This document shows positions 1 to 8,915 of a DNA stretch of 64,000 nucleotides, one piece after another. Both the position numbers and the translations under genes were made by a program. Origin of the DNA: Cupriavidus gilardii (GTDB lineage Bacteria; Pseudomonadota; Gammaproteobacteria; Burkholderiales; Burkholderiaceae); assembly GCF_013314895.1 (NCBI RefSeq), contig NZ_JABTYE010000025.1:1-64000 (forward strand), read 5' to 3'. Under the pieces are notes generated by a model. That model was not told the origin of the DNA. It worked only from the letters and a program-made list of their open reading frames with translations, and did not search any database. Numbering within the stretch: position 1 is the first letter of the stretch; every line of letters begins with the position of its first letter.

Positions 1-2
1 GG

Positions 3-548
3 GCGGAAGGCGATAGGCGGCTGCGCGTCTACCTGTATCACATCCCCGCGGTCAGCCAGGTGCCGCTTGGCCTGGACCTGATCGATCGGCTGTTGACCGC
101 CTATCCGGGCATCGTGGCCGGCATCAAGGACAGCTCGGGCGACCTCGCCAACACGCGCGCGATGATCGAGCGCTTCGGCGCGCGCGGCTTCGATGTGTTC
201 GCCGGTACCGAGGCCATCCTGCTGGAGACCATGCGCGCGGGTGGGGCGGGCTGCATCACCGCCACCGGCAATGTCAATCCCGCGCCGATTGTCGACCTGT
301 ATGCCAACTGGCAGGCGCCGGACGCCGATGCGCGGCAGGCCGCGCTGAACCGCACGCGTGCGGCGTTCCAGCAGTTCCCGATGATCGCCGCGATGAAGGA
401 GGCGATCGCGGTGCAGAGCGCCGACGGCGGCTGGCGCACGGTGCGGCCGCCGCTGACCGAACTGCAGGAGGCGCAGCGCGCGATGCTGGCGCAGGCGCTC
501 GATGCGCTGGGCTTCGCGATGCCGGGCGCCGACCGGCTCGCGGCCTGA
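3..548 (+). CDS. DapA-family (DHDPS/NAL) lyase or aldolase, 5'-truncated
   Basis: The reading frame is open from the left edge, so the N-terminus lies outside the window. The visible part starts with LYHIPAVSQVPL, the strand that carries the conserved Tyr-x-Ile-Pro segment of the dihydrodipicolinate synthase / N-acetylneuraminate lyase TIM-barrel family. Next comes GIKDSSGD, whose lysine is the Schiff-base lysine of the family, and then the C-terminal helices. Such enzymes condense or cleave pyruvate-type substrates. Next to a Bug binding protein and a UxaA/GarD-like dehydratase it is more likely a catabolic sugar-acid aldolase or dehydratase than the lysine-pathway DapA, but the substrate cannot be read from the sequence. 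A GTG at 60 lies inside the conserved domain and is not the true start. Confidence 0.85.
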   Translation, partial: AEGDRRLRVYLYHIPAVSQVPLGLDLIDRLLTAYPGIVAGIKDSSGDLANTRAMIERFGARGFDVFAGTEAILLETMRAGGAGCITATGNVNPAPIVDLYANWQAPDADARQAALNRTRAAFQQFPMIAAMKEAIAVQSADGGWRTVRPPLTELQEAQRAMLAQALDALGFAMPGADRLAA

Positions 549-620
549 TCGAATCGCAAGCCAGCAGGACCATCGCAACAAGCATCCCCAACACCAACAA
601 CGACACCCCAGGAGACAGCC

Positions 621-1637
621 ATGATGTTTGCCACCCAGCCATGCCGTCGGTTTGCCGGCCTTCGCCTCGCCTTGTGCGCCGGCGCGGCCGGACTCGCGAT
701 GACCGCGATCACGGCCATGCCGGCGGCGGCCGCCACCGAGGCCTTTCCCAGCAAGCCGATTCGCGTGGTCGTCGGCTTTGCTCCCGGCGGCGGCGCCGAC
801 ATCGTCGCGCGCCAGCTCGGCGCGCAGCTGTCCAAGCAGATGGGGCAATCGATCGTGGTCGAGAACCGGCCCGGCGCGACCGGCACCATCGCGGCGTCGA
901 ACGTCGCGCAGTCGCCGGCCGACGGCTATTCGATGATGCTGGCCTCGCAGTCGACCATGGTGATCGCGCCGAGCATGTACGCGAAGCTGCCGTTCGATCC
1001 GCTGAAGGACTTCATGCCGGTCACGCAGGTGGTGTCGATGCCGCTGGTGATGGTGGTCAATCCGTCGGTGCCCGCCACCACGGTGAAGGAGGTCGCCGAT
1101 CTGGTGCGCGCCGGCAAGCTGACCAGCTACGCGTCGTCCGGCCCCGGCGGCCCGCAGCATATCGCCGGCGAGCTGTTCAACACGATGAGCGGCATCAAGC
1201 TGACGCACGTGCCGTACAAGGGCGAGTCCGCCGCGCTGACCGACGTGATCGCCGGCAACGTGCCGGTGATGTTCGCCAACGTACCGGTGGCCGCGCCGTT
1301 CATCCAGTCCGGCAAGCTGAAGGCGATCGCGGTGTCGAGCCTGGCGCGCGCGCCGAGCCTGCCGCAGGTGCCGACGGTCGCCGAGGCCGGTCTGAAGGAC
1401 TTCGAGGTGCTGACCTGGTATGGCCTGTTCCTGCCCGCCAGCACGCCGCGCCCGATCGCCGCGCGAATCAGCGACGAGGTGGCCAGGGCGCTGAAGGAGC
1501 CGGCGCTGCGCGCCAAATTCGTCGAGCAGGGGCTGAATATCCTGGGCACCAATCCCGAGCAGTTCGGCAAGTTCATGACCGGCGAAGTGCCCAGATGGGC
1601 GGCGGTGGTGAAGGCGTCGAATATCCGGCCGGAATAA
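621..1637 (+). CDS. Bug-family (TctC) periplasmic solute-binding protein
   Basis: A 338-aa exported protein. The N-terminus is basic, then hydrophobic (about residues 10-32), and ends in an AAA-type signal-peptidase site before the mature start near ATEAFPSKPIR. The mature protein opens with the Bug family's KPIRVVVGFAPGGGADIVAR signature, then NRPGATGTIA and the YKGESAALTDVIAGNV region. Bug proteins bind carboxylated ligands in the periplasm, usually for tripartite tricarboxylate transporters. No TctA/TctB gene is visible, and orphan Bug proteins are very common in Burkholderiaceae. An AGGAGA Shine-Dalgarno lies 6 bp before tandem ATG codons (621 and 624). It sits between the DapA-like gene and the dehydratase on the same strand, so it probably serves the same catabolic pathway. 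Confidence 0.9.
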   Translation: MMFATQPCRRFAGLRLALCAGAAGLAMTAITAMPAAAATEAFPSKPIRVVVGFAPGGGADIVARQLGAQLSKQMGQSIVVENRPGATGTIAASNVAQSPADGYSMMLASQSTMVIAPSMYAKLPFDPLKDFMPVTQVVSMPLVMVVNPSVPATTVKEVADLVRAGKLTSYASSGPGGPQHIAGELFNTMSGIKLTHVPYKGESAALTDVIAGNVPVMFANVPVAAPFIQSGKLKAIAVSSLARAPSLPQVPTVAEAGLKDFEVLTWYGLFLPASTPRPIAARISDEVARALKEPALRAKFVEQGLNILGTNPEQFGKFMTGEVPRWAAVVKASNIRPE

Positions 1638-1712
1638 GGCCGCTTGCCGTCCCCCCATCCGATCCCGATCCCGATCTCGTTCTCGTCCACAAAACACGGA
1701 AACAAGCGCCGT

Positions 1713-3272
1713 ATGGAAGCTGGCCACACGATTCGCCAAGACAAGACCCTGCTGGGCCCCTGCATCCGCCTGCATCCCGCCGACAATGTCCTGGTCGCGC
1801 GCATGGATGTCGGCATCGGTGCGCAGGTGCCGGGCCAGACCTGGACCACGCGCAGCCAGGTGCCGGCCGGTCACAAGATCGCCGCGCGGGCGATCCGCGC
1901 CGGCGAGCCGATCGTCAAGTACAACGTCTGCATCGGCTTCGCGGCGACCGACATCGCGCCCGGCAGCTACGTGCATTCGCACAACGTGAGCTTCCAGGAG
2001 TACGAGCGCGACTACGCCTACGGCCGCGACTATGTGCCGGTCGAGCGCGTGCCCGCTTCGCGTCAGGCCATGTTCGACGGCATCGTGCGGCCCGATGGGC
2101 GCGTCGCCACGCGCAACTATGTCGGCATCCTGTCGACGGTCAATTGTTCGGCCACCGTGGTGCGCAAGATCGCGCAGTGGTTCACGCCCGAGCGGCTGGC
2201 CGACTATCCCAATGTCGATGGCGTGGTCGCCTTCAGCCATTCGCTCGGCTGCGGCATGGAGATGACCGGCGAACCGATGGACCTGCTGCGGCGGACCATG
2301 GCCGGCTACGCGCGCCATGCCAATCTCGGCGGCGCGCTGATCGTCGGGCTGGGCTGCGAGCGCAACCAGCTCAAGGGCCTGCTCGAGACGCAGTCGCTGC
2401 AGGACGGCCCCTTGCTGCGGACCTTCGTGATGCAGGACAGCGGCGGCACTCGCAAGACCATCGAGGCCGGCATCGCGGCCGTGCTGGCGCTGCTGCCCGA
2501 GGCCAACCGCGTCGAGCGCCGGCCGGTACCGGCCAGCCACCTGACGGTGGGCCTGCAGTGCGGCGGCTCGGACGGCTTCTCGTCGATCACCGCCAATCCG
2601 GCGCTGGGCGCGGCGGTGGACCTGCTGGTGCGCCACGGCGGCACCGCGATCCTGTCGGAGACGCCGGAGATCTATGGCGTCGAGCACACGCTGACGCGGC
2701 GGGCCGTCAGCCGCGCGGTCGGCGAGAAGCTGGTCGAGCGGATCCGCTGGTGGAAGGACGAGTATTCGGTCGGGCGGGACGTGCAGATCAACGGGCAGGT
2801 CAGCCCGGGCAACCAGATGGGCGGGCTGGCGAACATCTTCGAAAAGTCGCTGGGCTCGTCGATGAAGGGCGGCACCGGTCCGCTGATGGCGGTCTACCGC
2901 TATGCCGAGCCGGTGACCGAGCACGGCCTGGTCTTCATGGATACGCCCGGCTACGACCCGGTATCGGCGACCGGGCAGATCGCCGGCGGCGCCAACCTGA
3001 TCGCGTTCACCACCGGGCGGGGCTCGATGTTCGGCGCCAAGCCGGTGCCCAGCGTCAAGCTGGCCACCAATTCGCCGATGTACCGCCGGCTGGAAGAAGA
3101 CATGGACCTGAACTGCGGCACCATCCTCGACGGCGAGAAGACCATCGAGCAGGTCGGCGAGGAGATCTTCCAGCTGATGCTGCGCACCGCCTCGGGGCAG
3201 CGTTCGAAGAGTGAATTGCTGGGGCTGGGCGACAACGAGTTCGTGCCGTGGCACATCGGCATCATGAGCTGA
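1713..3272 (+). CDS. UxaA/GarD-family (altronate/galactarate-type) dehydratase
   Basis: Predicted 519 aa. I chose ATG 1713 (MEAGHTIRQDK) because the upstream in-frame codons from 1644 encode an unconserved Pro/Ser/Ile-rich stretch. Layout: an N-terminal SAF-like domain (LLGPCIRLHPADNVLVA), then the large D-galactarate dehydratase / altronate hydrolase domain with conserved cysteine motifs NCSATV, GLGCERNQ, LQCGGSDGFS and DLNCGT. These enzymes are metal-dependent dehydratases acting on hexonates or hexarates. A full-length single-chain architecture is normal for UxaA/GarD. The gap to the upstream Bug gene is 75 bp, so the two are probably co-transcribed. The exact sugar acid is inferred only as a class. 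The gene ends inside an 8-bp tandem repeat. Confidence 0.87.
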   Translation: MEAGHTIRQDKTLLGPCIRLHPADNVLVARMDVGIGAQVPGQTWTTRSQVPAGHKIAARAIRAGEPIVKYNVCIGFAATDIAPGSYVHSHNVSFQEYERDYAYGRDYVPVERVPASRQAMFDGIVRPDGRVATRNYVGILSTVNCSATVVRKIAQWFTPERLADYPNVDGVVAFSHSLGCGMEMTGEPMDLLRRTMAGYARHANLGGALIVGLGCERNQLKGLLETQSLQDGPLLRTFVMQDSGGTRKTIEAGIAAVLALLPEANRVERRPVPASHLTVGLQCGGSDGFSSITANPALGAAVDLLVRHGGTAILSETPEIYGVEHTLTRRAVSRAVGEKLVERIRWWKDEYSVGRDVQINGQVSPGNQMGGLANIFEKSLGSSMKGGTGPLMAVYRYAEPVTEHGLVFMDTPGYDPVSATGQIAGGANLIAFTTGRGSMFGAKPVPSVKLATNSPMYRRLEEDMDLNCGTILDGEKTIEQVGEEIFQLMLRTASGQRSKSELLGLGDNEFVPWHIGIMS

Positions 3273-3298
3273 TGAGCTGATGAGCTGATGAGCTGATG
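3264..3298 (+). repeat. 8-bp tandem repeat (ATGAGCTG x4) over the stop codon
   Basis: Four exact copies of ATGAGCTG plus a partial ATG overlap the end and stop codon of the UxaA-family gene. Each copy carries a TGA, so unit gain or loss by replication slippage would change only DNA after the stop or, at most, the last codon. Confidence 0.9.
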
Positions 3299-3312
3299 CC
3301 GGGGCCGGGCCT

Positions 3313-4149
3313 CTAGCCGGCGTCCCGCGCTGCCAGCAGCGCGTCCACCATCTCGGCAAAGCCTTCGCCGCCAGGGGCCTCGGTCACATAGGCCGGCGGC
3401 ACCGGCAGCAGCGGCAGGATCTCGCGCACATTGGCCACGCCGACCGACAGCGGGAAGTGGGCGAACATCGACGCATCGTTGGCCGAGTCGCCGATGAACA
3501 CCCATTCGTCGCGCTGCGCGTCCAGATCGGCGCCGAGCAGTTCGGCCGCGCACAGGCGGCTGGTACTGAGCTTGTCGTGCTGGCCGAACCAGCCGTTGAC
3601 ATGGATCGAGCTGACGGTGGCCGTCATGCCGGCCTCGTGCATCAGCGCGACGATACGGTCCACCGCCGCGGGCGGCAGCGGCGCGACGTCCTCGGCGTGA
3701 TCGATGGCCAGGTCGGCGGCGTGCCAGTGCTGGTCGGACGCCAGCGCGCAGCCGGGCACTTCCCGCAGGATCCTTTCGCCCAGCTCGTGGATGCGCCGCA
3801 GGTTGTGCGCGCGCGTTGGCGCGTCGTCGATAAAGCGCGTGACCAGGCGCCCGTCGCGCAGATGCGAGTAGAAGGCGCCGTTCTCGCCGATGATCGCGTC
3901 GACCGGCCACAGCCGCGTCAGGATCTCGGCCCAGGCGATGCAGCGGCCGGTGACGGGGATCACCTGCAGGCCGGCGTGCCGCAGGCGCTCGATCGCCAGA
4001 TAGGTCTGCGCCGGCAGGCGGCCCGCGGTGGTCAGCGTGCCGTCGATATCGGTCAGCACGCCGCGCACGCGGCGCAGCGCCGCGGCGGGCAGCGAGGCGG
4101 GGAAGACCGGCAGGGCGGGGAGGGCGGGGGGGGTTTGCGGGGTCGACAT
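3313..4149 (-). CDS. HAD-superfamily (HAD-IIB, Cof-like) phosphatase
   Basis: A 278-aa cytosolic protein. Motif I is DIDGTLTT, where the first Asp is the nucleophile and the second the general acid; the VTGR motif follows, and motif IV is GDSANDASMF. The large insert between them is a type IIB cap (GENGAFYS segment), as in Cof, sucrose-phosphate and mannosyl-3-phosphoglycerate phosphatases. It hydrolyses a small phosphorylated metabolite; the substrate cannot be predicted. It runs opposite to and converges with the dehydratase gene, and diverges from the ugp operon across 219 bp. The N-terminus is Pro/Ala-rich before VRGVLTDIDG, so the start at 4149 is plausible but not certain. Confidence 0.85.
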   Translation of the reverse strand: MSTPQTPPALPALPVFPASLPAAALRRVRGVLTDIDGTLTTAGRLPAQTYLAIERLRHAGLQVIPVTGRCIAWAEILTRLWPVDAIIGENGAFYSHLRDGRLVTRFIDDAPTRAHNLRRIHELGERILREVPGCALASDQHWHAADLAIDHAEDVAPLPPAAVDRIVALMHEAGMTATVSSIHVNGWFGQHDKLSTSRLCAAELLGADLDAQRDEWVFIGDSANDASMFAHFPLSVGVANVREILPLLPVPPAYVTEAPGGEGFAEMVDALLAARDAG

Positions 4150-4188
4150 GGCGGCGCATTGTACCTCGCGGTCACGGTGGCCTAAGCT

Positions 4189-4206
4189 AAGTCACGGCGC
4201 TGTCAT
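4189..4206 (+). promoter_or_regulatory. possible Pho box upstream of ugpB
   Basis: AAGTCAC-GGCG-CTGTCAT: two 7-mers with the 4-bp spacing of a PhoB site. The second 7-mer is a perfect CTGTCAT; the first matches at GTCA plus the allowed final C. It lies about 160 bp before ugpB in the divergent gap. ugp genes are PhoB-controlled in E. coli, which supports but does not prove the call. No good -10 follows at the expected distance. Confidence 0.3.
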
Positions 4207-4368
4207 CTTGCTTGCCACCGGCCCGAATCGACCGCGAGCCGGCCTGGACATTGGTAGAAACGCTCGGTTTCTCGGCGCGCGTGAGCGGAGTAACATCCGC
4301 TTGTCACAAAAAATGCATACATTCAGCCGGTTTCCGACTGGGTGACGCAATAAAGAGGAGAGCCGTCG

Positions 4369-5700
4369 ATGACCATCCGCCGCAGTATCACCGTCAAGCT
4401 GGCCGCCGCGGCCGCCGCCGTGGCCGCGCTGAGCGCCACCGGCGCCGCGCACGCCGCCGTCGAAGTCCAATGGTGGCATGCGATGCAGGGCGCGCTGAAC
4501 GACAAGGTCAATGAGGTCGCCAACAAGTTCAATGCCAGCCAGACCGAGTACAAGGTCGTGCCGGTCAACAAGGGCAACTACGACGAGACCCTGGCGGCGG
4601 GCATTGCCGCCTTCCGCGCCGGCAGCGCCCCGGCGATCCTGCAGGTGTTCGAGGTCGGCACCGCCACCATGATGAGCGCCAAGGGCGCGATCAAGCCGGT
4701 CTCGACCGTGATGAAGGAAGCCGGCGAGAAGTTCGACCAGAAGGTCTATATCCCGGCGGTGGCGGGCTACTACACGTCCGCCAAAGGCGAGATGCTGTCG
4801 TTCCCGTTCAACAGCTCGACCACGGTCTTCTACTACAACAAGGACGCCTTCAAGAAGGCCGGCCTCGATCCCGAGAAACCGCCCAGGACCTGGCCCGAGG
4901 TGATGCAGTACTCGGCCAAGATCAAGGCCTCGGGCGGCAACTGCGCCTACACCACCGACTGGCAGGGCTGGGTCCACCTCGAGAGCTTCTCGGCCTGGCA
5001 CAACACGCTGTACGCCACCAAGAACAACGGCTTCGGCGGCACCGATACGCGTCTGGTGTTCAACAGCCCGCTGCACGTCAAGCACATCGGCAATCTGCAG
5101 GACATGGTCAAGAAGGGCTACTTCAGCTACGGCGGCCGCAAGGCGGAGTCGGGCGCGAAGTTCTTCAATGGCGAGTGCGCGATGTTCACCGGCTCGTCGG
5201 CGACGCTTGCCAACGTGCGCAAGAACGCCAAGTTCGCCTTTGGCGTGTCGCAACTGCCGTACTACCCGGATGTCGAGGGCGCTCCGCAGAACACCATCAT
5301 CGGCGGCGCCTCGCTGTGGGTGATGGCCGGCCGCAAGCCCGAGGAATACAAGGGCGTGGCGAAGTTCTTCAGCTTCCTGTCGCGCCCCGAGGTGCAGGCC
5401 GACTGGCATCAGGCCACCGGCTATCTGCCGGTCACGACGGCGGCCTATGAGCTGACCAAAAAGTCCGGCTTCTACGAGAAGAATCCGGGCGCCGACGTGT
5501 CGGTGCAGCAGATGGTCGTCAAGACCACCGACAAGTCGCGTGGCGTGCGGCTGGGCAACATGGTCCAGGTGCGCACCGTGGTCGACGAGGAACTCGAGGC
5601 GGTCTGGGCCGGCAAGAAGGAGCCCAAGGAAGCGCTCGATACCGCGGTCAAGCGCGGCAACGAGCTGCTCGAGCGCTTCCAGCGCACCGCCAAGGAGTAA
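4369..5700 (+). CDS. ugpB: glycerol-3-phosphate ABC transporter, binding protein
   Basis: 443 aa with a clear signal peptide (hydrophobic Ala-rich core, cleavage near [10 protein letters not shown]). The mature start [18 protein letters not shown], the [12 protein letters not shown] segment and the [17 protein letters not shown] region are characteristic of UgpB, the periplasmic binding protein for sn-glycerol-3-phosphate and glycerophosphocholine (cluster 1 of extracellular binding proteins). An AGAGGAG Shine-Dalgarno precedes ATG 4369. It is the first gene of ugpBAECQ; a strong hairpin follows it before the permease genes. The complete Ugp set downstream makes the assignment secure. Confidence 0.95.
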   Translation: MTIRRSITVKLAAAAAAVAALSATGAAHAAVEVQWWHAMQGALNDKVNEVANKFNASQTEYKVVPVNKGNYDETLAAGIAAFRAGSAPAILQVFEVGTATMMSAKGAIKPVSTVMKEAGEKFDQKVYIPAVAGYYTSAKGEMLSFPFNSSTTVFYYNKDAFKKAGLDPEKPPRTWPEVMQYSAKIKASGGNCAYTTDWQGWVHLESFSAWHNTLYATKNNGFGGTDTRLVFNSPLHVKHIGNLQDMVKKGYFSYGGRKAESGAKFFNGECAMFTGSSATLANVRKNAKFAFGVSQLPYYPDVEGAPQNTIIGGASLWVMAGRKPEEYKGVAKFFSFLSRPEVQADWHQATGYLPVTTAAYELTKKSGFYEKNPGADVSVQQMVVKTTDKSRGVRLGNMVQVRTVVDEELEAVWAGKKEPKEALDTAVKRGNELLERFQRTAKE

Positions 5701-5763
5701 GCGGCAACCAGCGATCGGCGCCGCGGTTCGCGCGCCGGTCGGCCGCCTGCGATTCTGTCGCGC

Positions 5764-5793
5764 ACCTGCCGCCGTCCTCGTGCGGCGGCAGGT
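5764..5793 (+). other. stable intercistronic hairpin between ugpB and ugpA
   Basis: A perfect 10-bp GC-rich stem, ACCTGCCGCC pairing with GGCGGCAGGT, around a 10-nt loop and without a T-run. Such hairpins between a binding-protein gene and its permease genes commonly protect the 3' end of the upstream mRNA, giving more binding protein than permease. Confidence 0.65.
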
Positions 5794-5841
5794 CCGATTC
5801 CTCCGGGGCGCCGCGACGGCGCTCCTTTGCATTCGCCACGC

Positions 5842-6723
5842 ATGGAAAAACGCGTCGTCTTCCGTTCGCCCTGGCTGCCGTATCTGCTGGTCTTGCCGCA
5901 GATCGCCATCACGCTGATCTTCTTCTTCTGGCCTGCGGGCCAGGCGCTGTACCAGTCGGTGCTGCAGCAGGATGCGTTCGGCATCAGCCTCGAATACGTC
6001 GGCGCGGCCAACTTTATGACGCTGTGGAACGACCCGAACTACCTCGAGTCGTTCCGCGTGACCGCGATCTTCGCGTTTGGCGTGGCGCTGCTGGGCATGT
6101 CGTTCGCGCTGCTGCTGGCGTATTTCGCCGATCGCGCGCTGCGCGGCGCGGTCGCCTACAAGACCCTGCTGATCTGGCCGTACGCGGTGGCGCCGGCGGT
6201 CGCGGGCGTGCTGTGGATGTTCCTGTTCAACCCGACGCTGGGCATCGTCTCGTACATGCTGCGCAAGGGGGGAGTGGACTGGAACTTCCTGCTCAACGGC
6301 GACCAGGCCATGCTGCTGGTGATCATCGCCGCGGCGTGGAAGCAGGTCAGCTACAACTTCCTGTTCTTCCTGGCCGGGCTGCAGAGCATTCCGCGCTCGC
6401 TGATCGAGGCCGCCGCGATCGACGGCGCCGGGCCGTGGCGCCGCTTCTGGTCGATCGTGTTCCCGCTGCTGTCGCCGACCACCTTTTTCCTGATGGTGAT
6501 CAACGTGGTGTACGCGTTCTTCGACACCTTCGCCATCATCGACGCGGTCACCCATGGCGGGCCGTTCAATTCGACCAACACGCTGGTCTACAAGGTCTAT
6601 CACGACGGCTTCCGCGGCATGGACATCGGCGGCTCGGCGGCGCAGTCGGTGATTCTGATGGCGATCGTGATCGCGCTGACGGTGGTGCAGTTCCGCTACG
6701 TCGAGCGGCGCGTCCAGTATTGA
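5842..6723 (+). CDS. ugpA: glycerol-3-phosphate ABC transporter permease UgpA
   Basis: 293 aa starting at ATG 5842 ([20 protein letters not shown], the usual UgpA N-terminus); a TTG 15 bp upstream is in frame but not needed. About six membrane spans are visible, the first at residues 12-35. The EAA loop that contacts the UgpC ATPase reads [16 protein letters not shown]. With UgpE it forms the inner-membrane channel for sn-glycerol-3-phosphate. It lies 141 bp after ugpB, across the hairpin, and 96 bp before ugpE. Confidence 0.94.
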   Translation: MEKRVVFRSPWLPYLLVLPQIAITLIFFFWPAGQALYQSVLQQDAFGISLEYVGAANFMTLWNDPNYLESFRVTAIFAFGVALLGMSFALLLAYFADRALRGAVAYKTLLIWPYAVAPAVAGVLWMFLFNPTLGIVSYMLRKGGVDWNFLLNGDQAMLLVIIAAAWKQVSYNFLFFLAGLQSIPRSLIEAAAIDGAGPWRRFWSIVFPLLSPTTFFLMVINVVYAFFDTFAIIDAVTHGGPFNSTNTLVYKVYHDGFRGMDIGGSAAQSVILMAIVIALTVVQFRYVERRVQY

Positions 6724-6733
6724 GCGGCAACCG

Positions 6734-6826
6734 ATGAATACTGCATCGAAGACCGCAACGAAGACCGCAATGAAGACCGCTATGAGGACCGCAACGCAGA
6801 CGGCAGACAGGTATCCCACATGGTAG
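6734..6826 (+). repeat. imperfect 12-bp repeats, open as a 30-codon micro-ORF
   Basis: The ugpA-ugpE gap is filled by near-copies of a GAAGACCGCAAC-like 12-mer (about 6748-6803). Read from ATG 6734 it encodes a Lys/Thr/Ala-rich 30-residue peptide of the pattern [19 protein letters not shown]. Its stop TAG at 6824-6826 falls just inside ugpE, whose ATG is at 6820. Translation of the micro-ORF could couple to ugpE, but nothing shows that it is made. Expansion of a simple repeat is the alternative. Confidence 0.5.
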
Positions 6827-7668
6827 AGCGGCGTCCCTTCCTCGATTTCCTGACCCACGTGGTGCTGATCGTCGGCATCCTGATCGTGGCCTTCCCGGTC
6901 TATGTGACCTTCGTCGCCTCGACGCTGACCGCCGAGGAGGTGCTGGACGCGCCGATGACGCTGATGCCGGGCCCGCATCTGCTGGAGAACTACCGCACCG
7001 TGCTGTTCGAGGGCGTCGGCGTGGCGGCGGCCCCAGTGTCCACCATGCTGATGAACAGCATGATCATGGCGCTGGGCATCTCGCTGGGCAAGATCGCGAT
7101 CTCGATCATCTCGGCCTTCGCGGTGGTGTACTTCAAGTTCCCGCTGCGCAAGACCTTCTTCTGGATGATCTTCATCACGCTGATGCTGCCGGTGGAGGTG
7201 CGCATCCTGCCGACCTACGAGGTGGTGTCGGACCTGGGCATGCTCGACAGCTATGTCGGCCTGACGGTGCCGCTGATCGCCTCGGCCACCGCGACCTTCC
7301 TGTTCCGCCAGTTCTTCCTGACGGTGCCGGACGAACTGGCCGAGGCCGCGCGCATCGACGGGGCGGGGCCGATGCGCTTCTTCCTCGACGTGCTGCTGCC
7401 GCTGTCCAAGACCAGCATCGCGGCGCTGTTCGTGATCCAGTTCATCTACGGCTGGAACCAGTACCTGTGGCCGCTGCTGATCACCACGCAGAAGTCGATG
7501 ATCCCGGTAGTGGTCGGCGTCACGCAGATGATCTCGCGCTCGGGCGATGCCGCCACCGACTGGAACCTGGTGATGGCGACCGTGATGCTGGCGATGATCC
7601 CGCCGGCGGTGGTGGTGATCCTGATGCAGAAGTGGTTTGTGAAGGGATTGGTGGAGACCGAGAAGTAA
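6820..7668 (+). CDS. ugpE: glycerol-3-phosphate ABC transporter permease UgpE
   Basis: 282 aa, second permease of the Ugp importer. It begins [19 protein letters not shown], with about six membrane segments. The EAA loop is [16 protein letters not shown], followed by [22 protein letters not shown], which is strongly UgpE/MalG-like. It pairs with UgpA in the membrane and with the UgpC dimer in the cytosol. No strong Shine-Dalgarno precedes ATG 6820, which is unusual for this operon and may mean translation depends on the upstream repeat-containing micro-ORF. Confidence 0.94.
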   Translation: MVERRPFLDFLTHVVLIVGILIVAFPVYVTFVASTLTAEEVLDAPMTLMPGPHLLENYRTVLFEGVGVAAAPVSTMLMNSMIMALGISLGKIAISIISAFAVVYFKFPLRKTFFWMIFITLMLPVEVRILPTYEVVSDLGMLDSYVGLTVPLIASATATFLFRQFFLTVPDELAEAARIDGAGPMRFFLDVLLPLSKTSIAALFVIQFIYGWNQYLWPLLITTQKSMIPVVVGVTQMISRSGDAATDWNLVMATVMLAMIPPAVVVILMQKWFVKGLVETEK

Positions 7669-7707
7669 CGACGGTTTTCTCCCCCTCTCTCCAACCCCTC
7701 TCCCCAA

Positions 7708-7734
7708 CTCCTCTCCCGCAATGCGGGAGAGGAG
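7708..7734 (+). repeat. REP-like palindrome, copy 1
   Basis: A 13-bp perfect stem, CTCCTCTCCCGCA against TGCGGGAGAGGAG, with a 1-nt centre. It is preceded by a CT-rich tail (about 7682-7707). It belongs to the CTCTCCCGC/GCGGGAGAG family found four more times in this window (15991, 16085, 37686, 37771). It lies between ugpE and ugpC, inside the operon. Confidence 0.85.
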
Positions 7735-7789
7735 AGCAAGACAACGCAGCCAATCGGCCGAATCGATCGATATCGAACAACAGAAACAC

Positions 7790-8914
7790 ATGGCAAAACT
7801 GTCGCTCCGAAACGTTCAGAAGACCTACGCCGGCAATGTCGCCGCCGTGCATGGCATCGACATGGAAGTCGACGATGGCGAGTTCGTCGTGATCGTCGGG
7901 CCGTCGGGCTGCGGCAAGTCGACGCTGCTGCGGATGGTCGCGGGGCTGGAGACCATCACCGGCGGCGAAGTCCATATCGGCGGCCGCGTGGTCAATCAGC
8001 TGGAGCCGGCCGAGCGCGATATCGCGATGGTGTTCCAGAACTACGCGCTCTATCCGCACATGACCGTCTACGACAACATGGCGTACGGTCTCAAGATCCG
8101 CGGGATGCCCAAGGCCGAGATCGAACAGCGCGTGCGCCATGCGGCCGGCATCCTCGAACTGGCGCCGCTGCTCGAGCGCAAGCCGCGCCAGCTGTCGGGC
8201 GGCCAGCGCCAGCGGGTGGCGATGGGGCGCGCGATCGTGCGCGAGCCGGCGGTGTTCCTGTTCGATGAGCCGCTGTCGAACCTCGACGCCAAGCTGCGCG
8301 TGCAGATGCGGCTGGAACTGAAGGAGCTGCATCGGCGCCTGCGCACCACCAGCCTGTATGTCACGCACGATCAGGTCGAGGCGATGACGCTGGCCGACCG
8401 GATGATGGTGCTCAACGGCGGGCGCGTGGAGCAGATCGGCACGCCGCTCGAGGTCTATGCGCGGCCGGCCAGCATCTTCGTCGCCGGCTTTATCGGCTCG
8501 CCGCCGATGAACCTGATTCCGGTAGTGCGCAACGAAGCGGGGCAGGGCACGGCGCCTTCCGGTGTGCCATCAGACGCGCCGATGCGCGTGCTGGGCCCGG
8601 ACGGCCAGCCGTCCGACGCGACGCTCGGCCATCTGCCGATGGGCCTGCATCTGCCGCAGCGGGCGCTGCTGGGTTTGCGGCCCGAACATCTGGAACCCTG
8701 CGCCGCTCAGGAAGCCATCGCCCAGATCGACGTGCGCGTGGTCGAGGCGCTGGGGGCGGACTCGTTCGCCTACGGCACGCTCGGCGGCCAGCAGGTGGTG
8801 GTCCGGCTGGACAGCCATATGCCCGTGCGGGCCGGCGAGAAGCTGCCGGTGACGGCATCGAGCGACCATCTGCACTTCTTCGACCACGCCAGCGGCAAGC
8901 GGATCGAGGCCTGA
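7790..8914 (+). CDS. ugpC: glycerol-3-phosphate ABC transporter ATPase
   Basis: 374 aa from ATG 7790 ([15 protein letters not shown]); the in-frame codons upstream read through the REP-like element and are not conserved. ABC motifs: Walker [11 protein letters not shown]-loop [12 protein letters not shown], signature LSGGQRQRV, Walker [14 protein letters not shown]-loop [10 protein letters not shown]. The C-terminal third is the OB-like regulatory domain of the MalK/UgpC group ([11 protein letters not shown]). It drives uptake through UgpAE and may sense substrate or phosphate state by analogy with the family. It stops 1 bp before ugpQ. Confidence 0.95.
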   Translation: MAKLSLRNVQKTYAGNVAAVHGIDMEVDDGEFVVIVGPSGCGKSTLLRMVAGLETITGGEVHIGGRVVNQLEPAERDIAMVFQNYALYPHMTVYDNMAYGLKIRGMPKAEIEQRVRHAAGILELAPLLERKPRQLSGGQRQRVAMGRAIVREPAVFLFDEPLSNLDAKLRVQMRLELKELHRRLRTTSLYVTHDQVEAMTLADRMMVLNGGRVEQIGTPLEVYARPASIFVAGFIGSPPMNLIPVVRNEAGQGTAPSGVPSDAPMRVLGPDGQPSDATLGHLPMGLHLPQRALLGLRPEHLEPCAAQEAIAQIDVRVVEALGADSFAYGTLGGQQVVVRLDSHMPVRAGEKLPVTASSDHLHFFDHASGKRIEA

Positions 8915-8915
8915 G

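Noticed and set aside
60-62. GTG 60 as the start of the DapA-family gene
   Set aside because: Conserved family sequence continues upstream in frame to the window edge, so the codon is internal valine.
641-3214. 857-codon plus-strand frame overlapping the Bug and UxaA-family genes
   Set aside because: Arg-rich out-of-frame shadow; both real proteins are recognised in the other frames.
4192-7791. 1199-codon open frame antisense to ugpBAE
   Set aside because: A shadow frame of high-GC coding DNA: Arg/His/Gly-rich composition without domains, fully opposite to well-recognised transporter genes. Similar long antisense frames (17346-20207, 31643-36187, 43065-45245) were dismissed for the same reason.
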